DNA of 64,000 nucleotides from Channa striata (taxonomy: Eukaryota; Chordata; Actinopteri; Anabantiformes; Channidae): assembly GCA_033026295.1 (NCBI GenBank), contig JAUPFM010000069.1, positions 62,001-126,000 on the forward strand. Reading direction: 5' to 3'. The translations under genes were made by a program, and so were the position numbers. The notes below the pieces were generated by a model. The model saw only the letters and a program-made list of their open reading frames with translations, ran no database searches and was not told the origin of the DNA. Shown in pieces: positions 22,871 through 33,146 of this stretch. Every line of letters starts with the position of its first letter. The stretch's first letter is position 1.

Positions 22871-25800
22871 GATTTAGGCTAAATTAGAAGGCAGACACAG
22901 TTTTATTTGAGTTTGGTGCAGAAATTGTTAAATACAAGCTTGGTTTCAAAACAGCATTTTCTCGCTGAGAAAAGGGCGATTATGAGCGATGCTTGAATTA
23001 TATGCATTTACTGTCTTTAAAGGAAAGATCCCACAAGCTTATTTTCAGTCTCTCCTGAGTGGATATAGGCTAAATAAGAAGGCAGACACAGTTTTATTTG
23101 AGTTTGGTGCAGAAATTGTTAAACACAAGCTTGGCTTCAAAACAGCATTTTCTCGCTGAGAAAAGGCGAATCGAGCATAAAAGGATGCTTGAATTACATG
23201 CATTTACTGTGTTTTAAGGAAACATCGCACAAGCTTATTTTCAGTCTCTCCTGAGTGGATTTAGGCTAAATAAGAAGGCAGACACAGTTTTATTTGAGTT
23301 TGGTGCAGAAGTTGTTAAATACAAGCTTGGCATCAAAACAGCATTTTTCGCTGAGAGAAAAGGCGATTATGAGCATAAAAGGATGCTTGAACTACATGCA
23401 TTTACTGTCTTTTAAGGAAACATCCCACAAGCTTGTTTATATGTTCTGCTGAGTGGATTTAGGCTAAATTAGAAGGCAGACACAGTTTTATTTGAGTTTG
23501 GTGCAGAAATTGTTAAATACAAGCTTGGTTTCAAAACAGCATTTTCTCGCTGAGAAAAGGCGAATGCGAGCATAAAAGGATGCTTGAATTACATGCATTT
23601 ACTGTCTTTTAAGGAAACATCCCACAAGCTTGTTTATATGTTCTGCTGAGTGGATTTAGGCTAAATTAGAAGGCAGACACAGTTTTATTTGAGTTTGGTG
23701 CAGAAATTGTTAAATACAAGCTTGGCTTCAAAACAGCATTTTCTCGCTGAGAAAAGGCGACAGAAAGCATAAAAGGATGCTTGAATTACATGCATTTACT
23801 GTCTTTTAAGGAAACATCCCACAAGCTTGTTTATATGTTCTACTGAGTGGATTTAGGCTAAATTAGAAGGCAGACACAGTTTTATTTGAGTTTGGAGCAG
23901 AAATTGTTAAATACAAGCTTGGCTTCAAAACAGCATTTTCTCGCTGAGAAAAGGCGATTGCAGCATAAAAGGATCCTTGAATTACATGCATTTACTGTCT
24001 TTTAAGGAAACATCCCACAAGCTTTTTCAGTCTCTCCTGAGTGGATTTAGGCTAAATAAGAAGGCAGACACAGTTTTATTTGAGTTTGGTGCAGAAATTG
24101 TTAAATACAAGCTTGGCTTCAAAACAGCATTTTCTCGCTGAGAAAAGGCGAATCGAGCATAAAAGGATGCTTGAATTACATGCATTTACTGTCTTTTAAG
24201 GAAACATCCCACAAGCTTGTTTATATGTTCTGCTGAGTGGATTTAGGCTAAATTAGAAGGCAGACACAGTTTTATTTGAGTTTGGTGCAGAAATTGTTAA
24301 ATACAAGCTTGGCTTCAAAACAGCATTTTCTCGCTGAGAAAAGGCGATTATTGAGCGATGCTTGAATTATATGCATTTACTGTCTTTAAAGGAAAGATCC
24401 CACAAGCTTATTTTCAGTCTCTCCTGAGTGGATTTAGGCTAAATTAGAAGGCAGACACAATTTTATTTGAGTTTGGTGCAGAAATTGTTAAATACAAGCT
24501 TGGCTTCAAAACAGCATTTTCTCGCTGAGAAAAGGCGAATGCGAGCATAAAAGGATGCTTGAATTACATGCATTTACTGTCTTTTAAGGAAACATCCCAC
24601 AAGCTTGTTTATATGTTCTGCTGAGTGGATTTAGGCTAAATTAGAAGGCAGACACAGTTTTATTTGAGTTTGGTGCAGAAATTGTTAAATACAAGCTTGG
24701 CTTCAAAACATCATTTTCTCGCTGAGAAAAGGCGATTATGAAAGCGATGCTTGAATTACATGCATTTACTGTCTTTTAAGGAAACATCCCACAAGCTTAT
24801 TTTCAGTCTCTCCTGAGTGGATATAGGCTAAATAAGAAGGCAGACACGGTTTTATTTGAGTTTGATGCAGAAATTGTTAAATACAAGCTTGGCTTCAAAA
24901 CAGCATTTTCTCGCTGAGAAAAGGCGAATCGAGCATAAAAGGATGCTTGAATTACATGCATTTACTGTCTTTAAGGAAACATCCCACAAGCTTGTTTATA
25001 TGTTCTGCTGAGTGGATTTACGCTAAATTAGAAGGCAGACACAGTTTTATTTGAGTTTGGTGCAGAAATTGTTAAATACAAGCTTGGTTCAAAACAGCAT
25101 TTTCTCGCTGAGAAAAGGCGAATGCGAGCATAAAAGGATGCTTGAATTACATGCATTTACTGTCTTTTAAGGAAACATCCCACAAGCTTATTTTCAGTCT
25201 CTTCTGAGTGGATTTAGGCTAAATTAGAAGGCAGACACAGTTTTATTTGAGTTTGGTGCAGAAATTGTTAAATACAAGCTTGGCTTCAAAACATCATTTT
25301 CTCGCTGAGAAAAGGCGATTGCGAGCGATGCTTGAATTATATGCATTTACTGTCTTTAAAGGAAAGATCCCACAAGCTTATGTTCAGTCTCTCCTGAGTG
25401 GATATAGGCTAAATAAGAAGGCAGACACAGTTTTACTTGAGTTTGGTGCAGAAATTGTTAAATACAAGCTTGGCTTCAAAACAGCATTTTCTCGCTGAGA
25501 AAAGGCGAATGCGAGCATAAAAGGATGCTTGAATTACATGCATTTACTGTCTTTTAAGGAAACATCCACAAGCTTATTTTCAGTCTCTTCTGAGTGGATT
25601 TAGGCTAAATTAGAAGGCAGACACAGTTTTATTTGAGTTTGGTGCAGAAATTGTTAAATACAAGCTTGGCTTCAAAACAGCATTTTCTCGCTGAGAAAAG
25701 GCGAATGCGAGTATAAAAGGATGCTTGAATTACATGCATTTACTGTCTTTTAAGGAAACATCCACAAGCTTGTTTATATGTTCTGCTGAGTGGATTTAGG

Positions 25801-27798
25801 CTAAATTAGAAGGCAGACACAGTTTTATTTGAGTTTGGTGCAGAAATTGTTAAATACAAGCTTGGTTTCAAAACAGCATTTTCTCGCTGAGAAAAGGCGA
25901 ATGCGAGCATAAAAGGATGCTTGAATTACATGCATTTACTGTCTTTTAAGGAAACATCCCACAAGCTTGTTTATATGTTCTGCTGAGTGGATTTAGGCTA
26001 AATTAGAAGGCAGACACAGATTTATTTTAGTTTGGTGCAGAAATTGTTAAATACAAGCTTGGTTTCAAAACAGCATTTTCTCGCTGAGAAAAGGCGATTA
26101 TGAGCATAAAAGGATCCTTGAATTACATGCATTTACTGTCTTTTAAGGAAACATCCCACAAGCTTATTTTCAGTCTCTCCTGAGTGGATTTAGGCTAAAT
26201 TAGAAGGAAGACACAGTTTTATTTGAGTTTGGTGCAGAAATTGTTAAATACAAGCTTGGCTTCAAAACAGCATTTTCTCGCTGAGAAAAGGCGATTGCGA
26301 GCATAAAAGGATGCTTGAATTACATGCATTTACTGTCTTTTAAAGTAACATCCCACAAGCTTGTTTATATGTTCTGCTGAGTGGATTTAGCCTAAATTAG
26401 AAGGCAGACACAGTTTTATTTGAGTTTGGTGCAGAAATTGTTAAATACAAGCTTGGCTTCAAAACAGCATTTTCTCGCCGAGAAAAGGCGAATGCGAGCA
26501 TAAAAGGATTCTTGAATTACATGCATTTACTGTCTTTTAAGGAAAAATCCCACAAGCTTGTTTATATGTTCTACTGAGTGGATTTAGGCTAAATTAGAAG
26601 GCAGACACAGTTTTATTTGAGTTTGGTGCAGAAATTGTTAAATACAAGCTTCGCTTCAAAACAGCATTTTCTCGCTGAGAAAAGGCGATTGCGAGCGATG
26701 CTTGAATTATATGCATTTACTGTCTTTAAAGGAAAGATCCCACAAGCTTATTTTCAGTCTCTCCTGAGTGGATATAGGCTAAATAAGAAGGCAGACACAG
26801 TTTTATTTGAGTTTGGTGCAGAAATTGTTAAATACAAGCTTGGCTTCAAAACAGCATTTTCTCGCTGAGAAAAGGCGAATGCGAGCATAAAAGGATGCTT
26901 GAATTACATGCATTTACTGTCTTTTAAGGAAACATCCCACAAGCTTATTTTCAGTCTCTTCTGAGTGGATTTAGGCTAAATTAGAAGGCAGACACAGTTT
27001 TATTTGAGTTTGGTGCAGAAATTGTTAAATACAAGCTTGGTTTCAAAACAGCATTTTCTCGCTGAGAAAAGGCGAATCGAGCATAAAAGGATGCTTGAAT
27101 TACATGCATTTACTGTCTTTTAAGGAAACATCCCACAAGCTTGTTTATATGTTCTGCTGAGTGGATTTAGCCTAAATTAGAAGGCAGACACAGTTTTATT
27201 TGAGTTTGGTGCAGAAATTGTTAAATACAAGCTTGGCTTCAAAACAGCATTTTCTCGCTGAGAAAAGGCGAATCGAGCATAAAAGGATCCTTGAATTACA
27301 TGCATTTACTGTCTTTTAAGGAAACATCTCACAAGCTTATTTTCAGTCTCTCCTGAGTGGATTTAGGCTAAATTAGAAGGCAGACACAATTTTATTTGAG
27401 TTTGGTGCAGAAATTGTTAAATACAAGCTTGGCTTCAAAACAGCATTTTCTCGCTGAGAAAAGGCGAATGCGAGCATAAAAGGATGCTTGAATTACATGC
27501 ATTTACTGTCTTTTAAGGAAACATCCCACAAGCTTGTTTATATGTTCTGCTGAGTGGATTTAGGCTAAATTAGAAGGCAGACACAGTTTTATTTGAGTTT
27601 GGTGCAGAAATTGTTAAATACAAGCTTGGCTTCAAAACAGCATTTTCTCGCTGAGAAAAGGCGATTGCGAGCATAAAAGGATCCTTGAATTACATGCATT
27701 TACTGTCTTTTAAGGAAACATCCCACAAGCTTGTTTATATGTTCTACTGAGTGGATTTAGGCTAAATTAGAAGGCAGACACAATTTTATTTGAGTTTG

Positions 27799-27802
27799 GT
27801 GC
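27799..27802 (+). other. Target-site duplication GTGC, left copy
   Basis: GTGC directly precedes the TGTTAC start of the 5' LTR and is repeated at 33802-33805. Uninterrupted monomers have it once in TTTGGTGCAGAAATTG. Four to six base pairs is usual for Ty3/gypsy integration. Confidence 0.93.
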
Positions 27803-27927
27803 TGTTACGACCTAGTCGTAATATGTAATAATGTGTTTGTATGCCTGTACCAGTGTAGCTTGTCTCTCCTTGTGTGTGTGTGAGTGTGCGTGACGTGTCT
27901 GGCATTGATTGAGCGGCTAAGAGTGTG

Positions 27928-28002
27928 ATTGGCTGAACAGGTTTGTTGGATGCCGTTCCGGGAGTGGATTGGTCGCAGTCTCCACCTGAGGGATTTAAAT
28001 CC
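27928..28002 (+). promoter_or_regulatory. Putative LTR core promoter
   Basis: Two ATTGG motifs (inverted CCAAT boxes) at 27928-27932 and 27968-27972 precede the perfect palindrome GGATTTAAATCC at 27991-28002, whose TTTAAA could act as a TATA element. A start site about 25-30 bp further on, near 28025, would leave R and U5 of about 380 bp including AATAAA. The same arrangement is in the 3' LTR (palindrome 33389-33400). Motif-based inference only. Confidence 0.4.
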
Positions 28003-28294
28003 AGTGTCTTCCAGTCCGACCCGGGACTCTCCTCTCGCCCACCGCCAGACCCACATACTACCTTGTTGTGCCTCGTGGCACGAATTCAGTGCTAAGGGTG
28101 TGGTTAGCCTTTTATTTATTTGATTACTAGTTTTCTCCTGTTTTTGGATAGGAGTGTAGGTTAGTACAATGTATGATTTGTTTTAATTTATGTTGGATGA
28201 GGTAAGAGCAGGTTTGTCGGTTTAGTTATTTTTGTTTGTTATTTTTGGCTGGACCCACCCTGACGTTGTAAACCTGTGTCTAAACAGACCATAT

Positions 28295-28300
28295 AATAAA
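28295..28300 (+). other. Polyadenylation signal in 5' LTR
   Basis: AATAAA lies 492 bp into the LTR, about 100 bp before its end. The duplicate in the 3' LTR would end the genomic transcript; this copy must be skipped during transcription of the element. Confidence 0.5.
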
Positions 28301-28403
28301 CCTTGCGGCCTTAAGTATCTGTTCTGGTGGTTTCTGGGCGCTGGGAAGAGGGGAGTCTCAAATTGTGTTGCGTCCTGGTTCTCCCCTAGGCCGGGGCGTA
28401 ACA

Positions 28404-28525
28404 TAATTTTGGGGGCTCGTCCGATTGCGCCAATCGCGTAGTTTGTTTTGAGAGGTACGTATGTTTCTGGTTTTTTTTTTGTTGTGCTGGTTGGCAGTTT
28501 TTTTTCCCCGATTTATTGCCTTGGA
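28404..28525 (+). other. Untranslated leader of the retroelement
   Basis: This runs from the 5' LTR end to the chosen gag ATG and contains the primer site. It has a T-rich section near 28470-28510. Its +2 frame is open from 28448 but starts only with TTG, so I treat it as leader. Confidence 0.6.
28410..28427 (+). other. Primer binding site, tRNA-Pro type
   Basis: TGGGGGCTCGTCCG at 28410-28423 starts six bases after the 5' LTR ends. It matches the first 14 bases of the proline-tRNA primer site well known from gammaretroviruses; the next four bases (ATTG) do not. Minus-strand DNA synthesis would be primed here by the 3' end of the host tRNA-Pro. Confidence 0.8.
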
Positions 28526-29628
28526 ATGGAGTTTCAATTAGATGAGTTTACGACGAATCCCTCTGTGGAAAAGTTAAATAAATGCAAAAAGGCGGATTTG
28601 TTAATTGTTGCGGACTTGTTTGATGTCCATGTGCCTTTGCATGCTCGTAAAAATGAAATTAAGCAATTTCTGCTTGAGAAGCTGCGAGATAAAGGTGTGT
28701 TTGTTGAGCCTTCTGTGGCTACTAGTGATGACGGCGGTTTAAAATTCCCGACGACTCCCGCACCTCCCATTGATCCGCTGATTCATCCTGGCATGACTGC
28801 TGAGGAGCTTCAGCTGGTGCTCCACATTAAGGAAGTGGAGGGGAGGAATAAAGAACTGGAGCGAGAGACTATGCACCTGCGGGTGCGGGCTCTGGAGCTG
28901 GAGCGGGACGAGTCTCCGCAGCAACACCTACTCCTACTCTCAGTGATGGCTTCGATATAAGCAGACATGTGGCCCTGGTGCCTTCTTTTCGGGAGACAGA
29001 AGTGGATTCGTATTTTTGCGCCTTGAGCGTATTGCTTCTGCCTTACGTTGGCGAAGGATGTATGGCCGTTATTGTTACAATGCAAACTTGTGGGAAAGGC
29101 ACAGGAAGTTTGTGCTACTTTGTCACTGGAACAAAGTTTGAATTATGATACAGTGAAAACCACTGTGTTGCGGGCCTACGAATTAGTACCTGAAGCTTAT
29201 CGTCAAAAGTTTCGAGAGTGTAAAAAGACTGTCAACCAGACTTATGTGGAGTTCGCGCGTGAGAAATGCACGTTGTTTGACAAGTGGTGCAGCGCTACAG
29301 AGACAAAAACCTATGATCAGTTGCGGGAGTTGGTCTTGTTGGAGGAATTTAAGAATTGCCTTCCTAAAAACATTGTTGTCTATTTAAATGAACAAAAAGT
29401 GCCATCGCTTTCACGGGCAGCAGTGCTGGCGGATGAGTTTGTGTTAACCCACAAAAACGTCTTTGCTTTGGCAGCAGATCGTGATGCCTTCAGTCCATCA
29501 GAGCGGCATAAATCTATGTCAAATCCGCGGCGTCCGTTACGGTTCCACTGGACAACCGTGCGTGTTACTACTGCCGTGAACATGGTCACTTAATTGCAGA
29601 CTGTCCCGTGTTAAAGAAAAAGAGATAA
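28526..29628 (+). pseudogene. gag: gag, frame-broken
   Basis: The structural polyprotein would form the particle. I place the start at the ATG at 28526, with G at -3 and +4. The same frame is open back to 28448, but that part is leader-like. The first segment (+2 frame, to 28960) has a basic helical region resembling a SAP-like fold, then a charged, probably coiled-coil stretch. A second segment (+2 frame, about 29048-29520) is a capsid-like domain related to SCAN domains, which are thought to derive from gag of Gmr1-like elements. A CCHC zinc knuckle, C-x2-C-x4-H-x4-C, lies at 29563-29604 in the +1 frame. Frame changes fall near 28905-28930 (+2 to +1), 29005-29025 (+1 to +3), 29045-29052 (+3 to +2) and 29510-29540 (+2 to +1). 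All four are in the direction of a one-base deletion. Confidence 0.85.
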
Positions 29629-30060
29629 AAAAATCAAGGGGCCTTCTCCGATTTCATTGATTCAGACTAGTTCGTTGACCGGTCAGAGAATGAGTGGCAC
29701 CTTAATGGAGGGAAAAGTTGACTGTGATTTTCAGCCCTTTGTGTCGGAAGGATTCGTGTCTCTCCCTGGGGACGGAGTTGCCCCCGTGCGTATAAATATT
29801 TTGCGGGATACGGGTGCGAAACATACTCTGATCCGTGCAGGAGTTTTGCCTCTGTCAGACCAAACGTACTGTGGCTCCGACATTCTAGTGTGGGGAATTA
29901 AGATGAGTGTGTTACGTGTGCCATTGCACACAGTTTGTCTTTCCTCTCCCATTGTGTCTGGTTCAGTACGTGTTGGTTTGCGGTCTAAATTACCAGTGTC
30001 GGGGGTGGATCTCATTTTGGGGAATGACCTGGCCGGGGGCAAAGTGTTTCCTTCCCCAGA
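29615..30060 (+). pseudogene. pol: pol: aspartic protease domain
   Basis: The pol frame (+2) is open from 29615, just after the TAA at 29612, while gag ends in the +1 frame at 29626-29628. The step in the A-rich run 29614-29640 could be a lost or gained base, or a natural gag-pol frameshift. Upstream gag damage prevents choosing. The active-site triad Asp-Thr-Gly is at 29807-29815 in the context LRDTGAKHTLI. The second protease signature, LILGNDLAGG, follows from about 30011. The enzyme would cut the polyprotein during particle maturation. Spacing of about 68 residues between the two motifs fits retropepsins. There is no clear start codon, as expected for a pol that is translated as a fusion. 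Confidence 0.85.
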
Positions 30061-30399
30061 GGTAATAGAGAATCCTTTGTGCGATTCGTTCTCGGCCGCA
30101 TCGGATCTGCCCCCAGTGTTTCCTGCCTGCGCTGTTACGCGCGCTAAGGCCCGTGAGTTGGGTGAGGTAATAGATATCTCGGACAGCTTTTTGGTTAAGC
30201 ATCCACATGACTGTGCTGATTTTGTAGAAGAAACTATGAAATGTGAGATACCTGAGGTGTTACAGCCTGAACTTGACCTGACACTTTCGGTGGATAAATC
30301 GGAACTCATTCATGCACAGAAAAATGACAACACTCTCTCCAAATGTTTCTCTGTAGTGTTAGAGAGCAAAGAGGGGAAATCGGGCAGTTACTTTCTGGA

Positions 30400-31683
30400 T
30401 GGTGGTGTTCTAATGCGGAGATGGGCTCCAGTAGTTGATGGAGACTGCCAAAGAGTGTCTCAAATAGTGGTGCCCACTCCTTTTCGTGTCCAAGTGCTGA
30501 GTCTGGCCCATGACCACAGTCTCTCCGGACATTTAGGTGTCAGGAAAACGTATAATCGTATTCTTCGATATTTCTTTTGGCCTGGATTGAAGTCTGATGT
30601 GGTGAAGTTTTGTCGTTCGTGTCACACGTGTCAGCTGGTGGGTAAACCAAATCAGAGTATCCCTTCAGCTCCCCTGCATCCCATTCCTGTTATTGGAGAG
30701 CCATTTGAGCATGTCATGATCGACTGTGTAGGGCCCTTGCCAAAAACGAGGTCCGGTCACCAGTACATTCTTACCATCATGTGTGCTGCTACCCGCTACC
30801 CTGAGGCTCTGCCATTGCGTTCGCTAAAAGCAAAGGCGATTGTAAGGGCGTTGATTAAGTTTTTACCACATTTGGCCTCCCTAGGCGTATTCAGAGTGAC
30901 CAGGGCTCTAATTTTATGTCCAAGATTTTTGCCCAGGTATTGTCCCTTTTGTCCATTAAGCATCACACATCCAGCCCCTACCATCCTGAGAGCCAAGGTG
31001 CATTAGAGAGATTTCATCAGACTTTAAAGTCAATGTTGCGAAGATACTGTCTGGCACTTAACAGAGAGTGGGATGAGGGTTTACCGCTCCTGTTGTTTGC
31101 CATACGCGAGACTGTCCAAGAATCATTAGGATTTAGTCCAGCAGAACTGGTGTTCGGACACACAGTGCGTGGACCGTTACGCTTGTTGAAAGAGAAGTGG
31201 CTTGCTGATGAGACTCACGTTGCAAATAACATCTTGGATTATGTGAGCTCTTTCAAAGAGAGGCTACATCATGCCTGTGAGATAGCCCGTCAGTCTCTTG
31301 TCTCTGCTCAGACTCAAATGAAGAGGAATTATGATCAGAAAACACTCTTGAGGAAGTTTGAGCCAGGCGATAAAGTCTTAGTACTATTGCCTGTCAGTGG
31401 TTCCAGCCTGCACGCTAAGTTCTCTGGTCCTTATGTTGTTGATCGGAAATTGAGTGACACAAATTATGTAATTAAAACTCCAGATCGCACAAAAAAATCC
31501 CGTGTATGCCATGTTAACATGCTGAAGAGTTATTTCTCTCGTGACAACGCTGATATTGCTTCCCCTGTGACTACCGTTGGTGCAGCTTCTACAAGGCATG
31601 ATGATATCGATGTCCAGCTGGATACAGTCCACCGTGCTCCCCTAATGTGTTGTCTCGAAGGGATGAGGATGAAGATGGGCTGA
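30400..31683 (+). pseudogene. pol: pol: integrase (HHCC, DD35E, GPY module)
   Basis: The zinc-binding domain has histidines at 30509-30532 (HDHSLSGHLG) and CRSCHTCQ at 30611-30634. Catalytic Asp 1 is at 30722 (MIDCVGP), Asp 2 at 30898 (QSDQG) and Glu at 31006 (ALERFHQ). The last two are 35 residues apart, the DD35E spacing. The +2 frame gives way to +1 at the T run 30860-30864, between Asp 1 and Asp 2, consistent with one missing T. The +1 frame is then open to TGA at 31681. The C-terminal part has a GPY motif at 31426-31434, the module typical of Ty3/gypsy integrases, and ends with a basic stretch. Integrase sits before reverse transcriptase. It would insert the DNA copy, here making the 4-bp GTGC duplication. 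Confidence 0.92.
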
Positions 31684-32641
31684 GTGGTGAGCGAGGTTCT
31701 GTTCCTAGCGCTCGTCTGAAAAATTCTGAGATTTTGTCCAGGTTAGATTCATTTTTGTCCTATTTGCCAGAATCTGCTCGTGGTGATATTACTGCTCTGC
31801 TCCGTGATCATGTGGACGTCTTTGGGGATAATCCTACTCAGACAAATATTCTATGTCACGATATTGACGTAGGGGAACATAAACCCATCAAGCAGCATGC
31901 TTACAGAGTGAACCCCACTAAGAGAGCGATAATCAGACAGGAAGTTGAGTATCTCCTTCAAAATGGTCTTGCTGTTCCCAGCTCGAGTCCCTGGAGTTCG
32001 CCCTCATTGTTGGTGCCCAAATCAGATCAAACACCCCGTTTCTGTAATGATTATCGAAAGATCAATGCAATCACTAAACCTGACTCTTTCCCATTACCCA
32101 GAATAGAGGACTGTGTCGACCGTGTAGGCTCCGCAAAATTTGTGTCAAAACTGGACCTGTTAAAAGGGTATTGGCAAGTTCCTCTAACCCCTCGGGCCGC
32201 TGAGATTTCAGCTTTTGTTACGCCGGATCACTTTCTAGAGTATAAAGTGATGCCGTTTGGCTTAAGAAATGCCCCTGCTACCTTCCAGCGCCTCATGTGT
32301 AAGGTGTTATCAGGAATTGGAAATTGTGAAGCATATTTGGATGATGTTGTGGTTTATTCCTCGACTTGGTCTGAGCATTTGAAAACCCTACAGGAGATTC
32401 TTGGCGGTTACGTGATGCTTCACTAACATTGAACCTTGCGAAGTGTGAGTTTGGGAAGGCAGTAGTAATATATTTAGGTAAGCAGGTAGGTCAGGGAGAG
32501 GTGCGTCCAGTAGCGGCGAAGGTGCAGGCAATTGTGGATTTCCCAGTACCGAGGACCCGGCGTGAGCTCCGTCGGTTTTTAGGGATGTGTGGCTACTATC
32601 GGAGTTTTTGTAAAAACTTCGCAGATGTGGTGGCCCGCTAA
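31640..32641 (+). pseudogene. pol: pol: reverse transcriptase
   Basis: The +3 frame takes over from the integrase's +1 frame near 31636-31647, where the same linker DNA is open in both, and runs to TAA at 32424. Reverse transcriptase blocks appear in order: FCNDYRKINAIT, KLDLLKGYWQVPL with the motif A aspartate at 32154, MPFGLRNAPATFQ, and YLDD with the two catalytic aspartates at 32340-32345. The frame changes to +2 near 32400-32408. Thumb and connection sequence (LAKCEFGK, RRFLGMCGYYRSF) then runs to TAA at 32639. All catalytic residues are present; only the frame breaks disable it. This enzyme copies element RNA into DNA in the cytoplasmic particle. Confidence 0.93.
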
Positions 32642-33145
32642 CTAGTCTGTCCAGTCCTGCTCAACCTTATGAGTGGTCACCTAGTTGTCAGGAAGCGTTT
32701 GTCTCTGCGAAAGCTCTTCTCTGTGGTGCACCTGTGCTGGCGTCCCCAGATTTTGCTCGCCCTTTTAAGTTAGAAGTGGATGCAAGCGGTTGGGGGAGCG
32801 GGAGCAGTGCTGCTACAAGAAGATGCTCGGGGCATCGACCATCCAGTATGTTTCTTTTCAAAGAAATTTAACAAACACCAGATCAACTACAGCACGATTG
32901 AGAAAGAAGCCTTAGCTTTGCTTCTTGCCCTACAGCATTTCGAGGTCTATGTTGGATCTACTATGTTGCCTGTTGTTGTGTTTTCGGACCACAATCCATT
33001 AGTATTTCTGTTTCAGATGCGAAATAGTAATCAACGCCTTATACGGTGGTCATTGTTGTTGCAGGATTTCAACATTGAAATCCAGTATAAGAAAGGTAAA
33101 GACAACGTCATGGCCGATGCTTTGTCACGCGTACATTGTCCTTGA
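32635..33145 (+). pseudogene. pol: pol: RNase H domain
   Basis: A +1 frame picks up at about 32635, just before the thumb segment's stop, and contains the first catalytic aspartate at 32779 (LEVDAS). The frame returns to +2 near 32785-32800. That frame carries TIEKEALALLLAL (Glu at 32906), FSDHNPLVFL (Asp at 32987) and ADALSR (Asp at 33116), completing the D-E-D-D set. It ends at TGA 33143-33145. RNase H would remove element RNA after minus-strand synthesis and generate the plus-strand primer at the polypurine tract downstream. The ADALSR end is usual for Ty3/gypsy pol, so no further domain is missing. Confidence 0.9.
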
Positions 33146-33146
33146 A

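Larger units (their letters stand above)
1..27802 (+). repeat. Satellite array, left part (about 190-198 bp tandem monomers)
   Basis: Head-to-tail monomers fill this stretch with no other sequence. Successive TGCTTGAATT/TGCTTTAATT landmarks fall at 1, 199, 395, 585 and 774, giving steps of 198, 196, 190 and 189 bp. Each monomer reads, in order: an ATGCAT palindrome, a first CAAGCTTG or AAGCTTA site, a GAGTGGATTTAGGC block, GGCAGACACA, GTGCAGAAATTG, a second CAAGCTTG about 92 bp after the first, a hairpin, a variable patch and then AGCATAAAAGG or AGCGATGC. Subtype A has GCTTGTTTATATG after the first HindIII site. Subtype B has GCTTATTTTCAG. Subtype C has ATTATATGC, CTTTAAAGGAAAGATC and ATATAGGCTAAATAAG. 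Some monomers carry GGATCC (BamHI) in place of GGATGC. The AT-rich near-nucleosomal period and block amplification fit centromeric or pericentromeric satellite, but location is inference. No host gene is visible. Confidence 0.97.
27803..28403 (+). repeat. 5' long terminal repeat (601 bp)
   Basis: It begins TGTTACGACC and ends GGGGCGTAACA, giving a 6-bp terminal inverted repeat TGTTAC/GTAACA. It contains a short TG/CA-type microsatellite near 27870-27890, two inverted CCAAT motifs, a 12-bp palindrome with a TATA-like core, and AATAAA at 28295. Against the 3' LTR it differs only by G for A at 27809 and one extra C in GTTCCGGG near 27957. Confidence 0.95.

Noticed and set aside
1..27802. CRISPR-like reading of constant repeat plus variable patch
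   Set aside because: The constant part is about 185 bp, the variable part is 5-12 bases and not spacer-like, and the context is a eukaryotic satellite with an LTR element.
27865..27895. TG-rich microsatellite in the LTR as a separate repeat locus
   Set aside because: It is short, identical in both LTRs and simply part of the LTR sequence.
27805..28441. ORFs on both strands inside the LTRs
   Set aside because: They are duplicated in the two LTRs, overlap on opposite strands and cover promoter and polyadenylation motifs. They are incidental.
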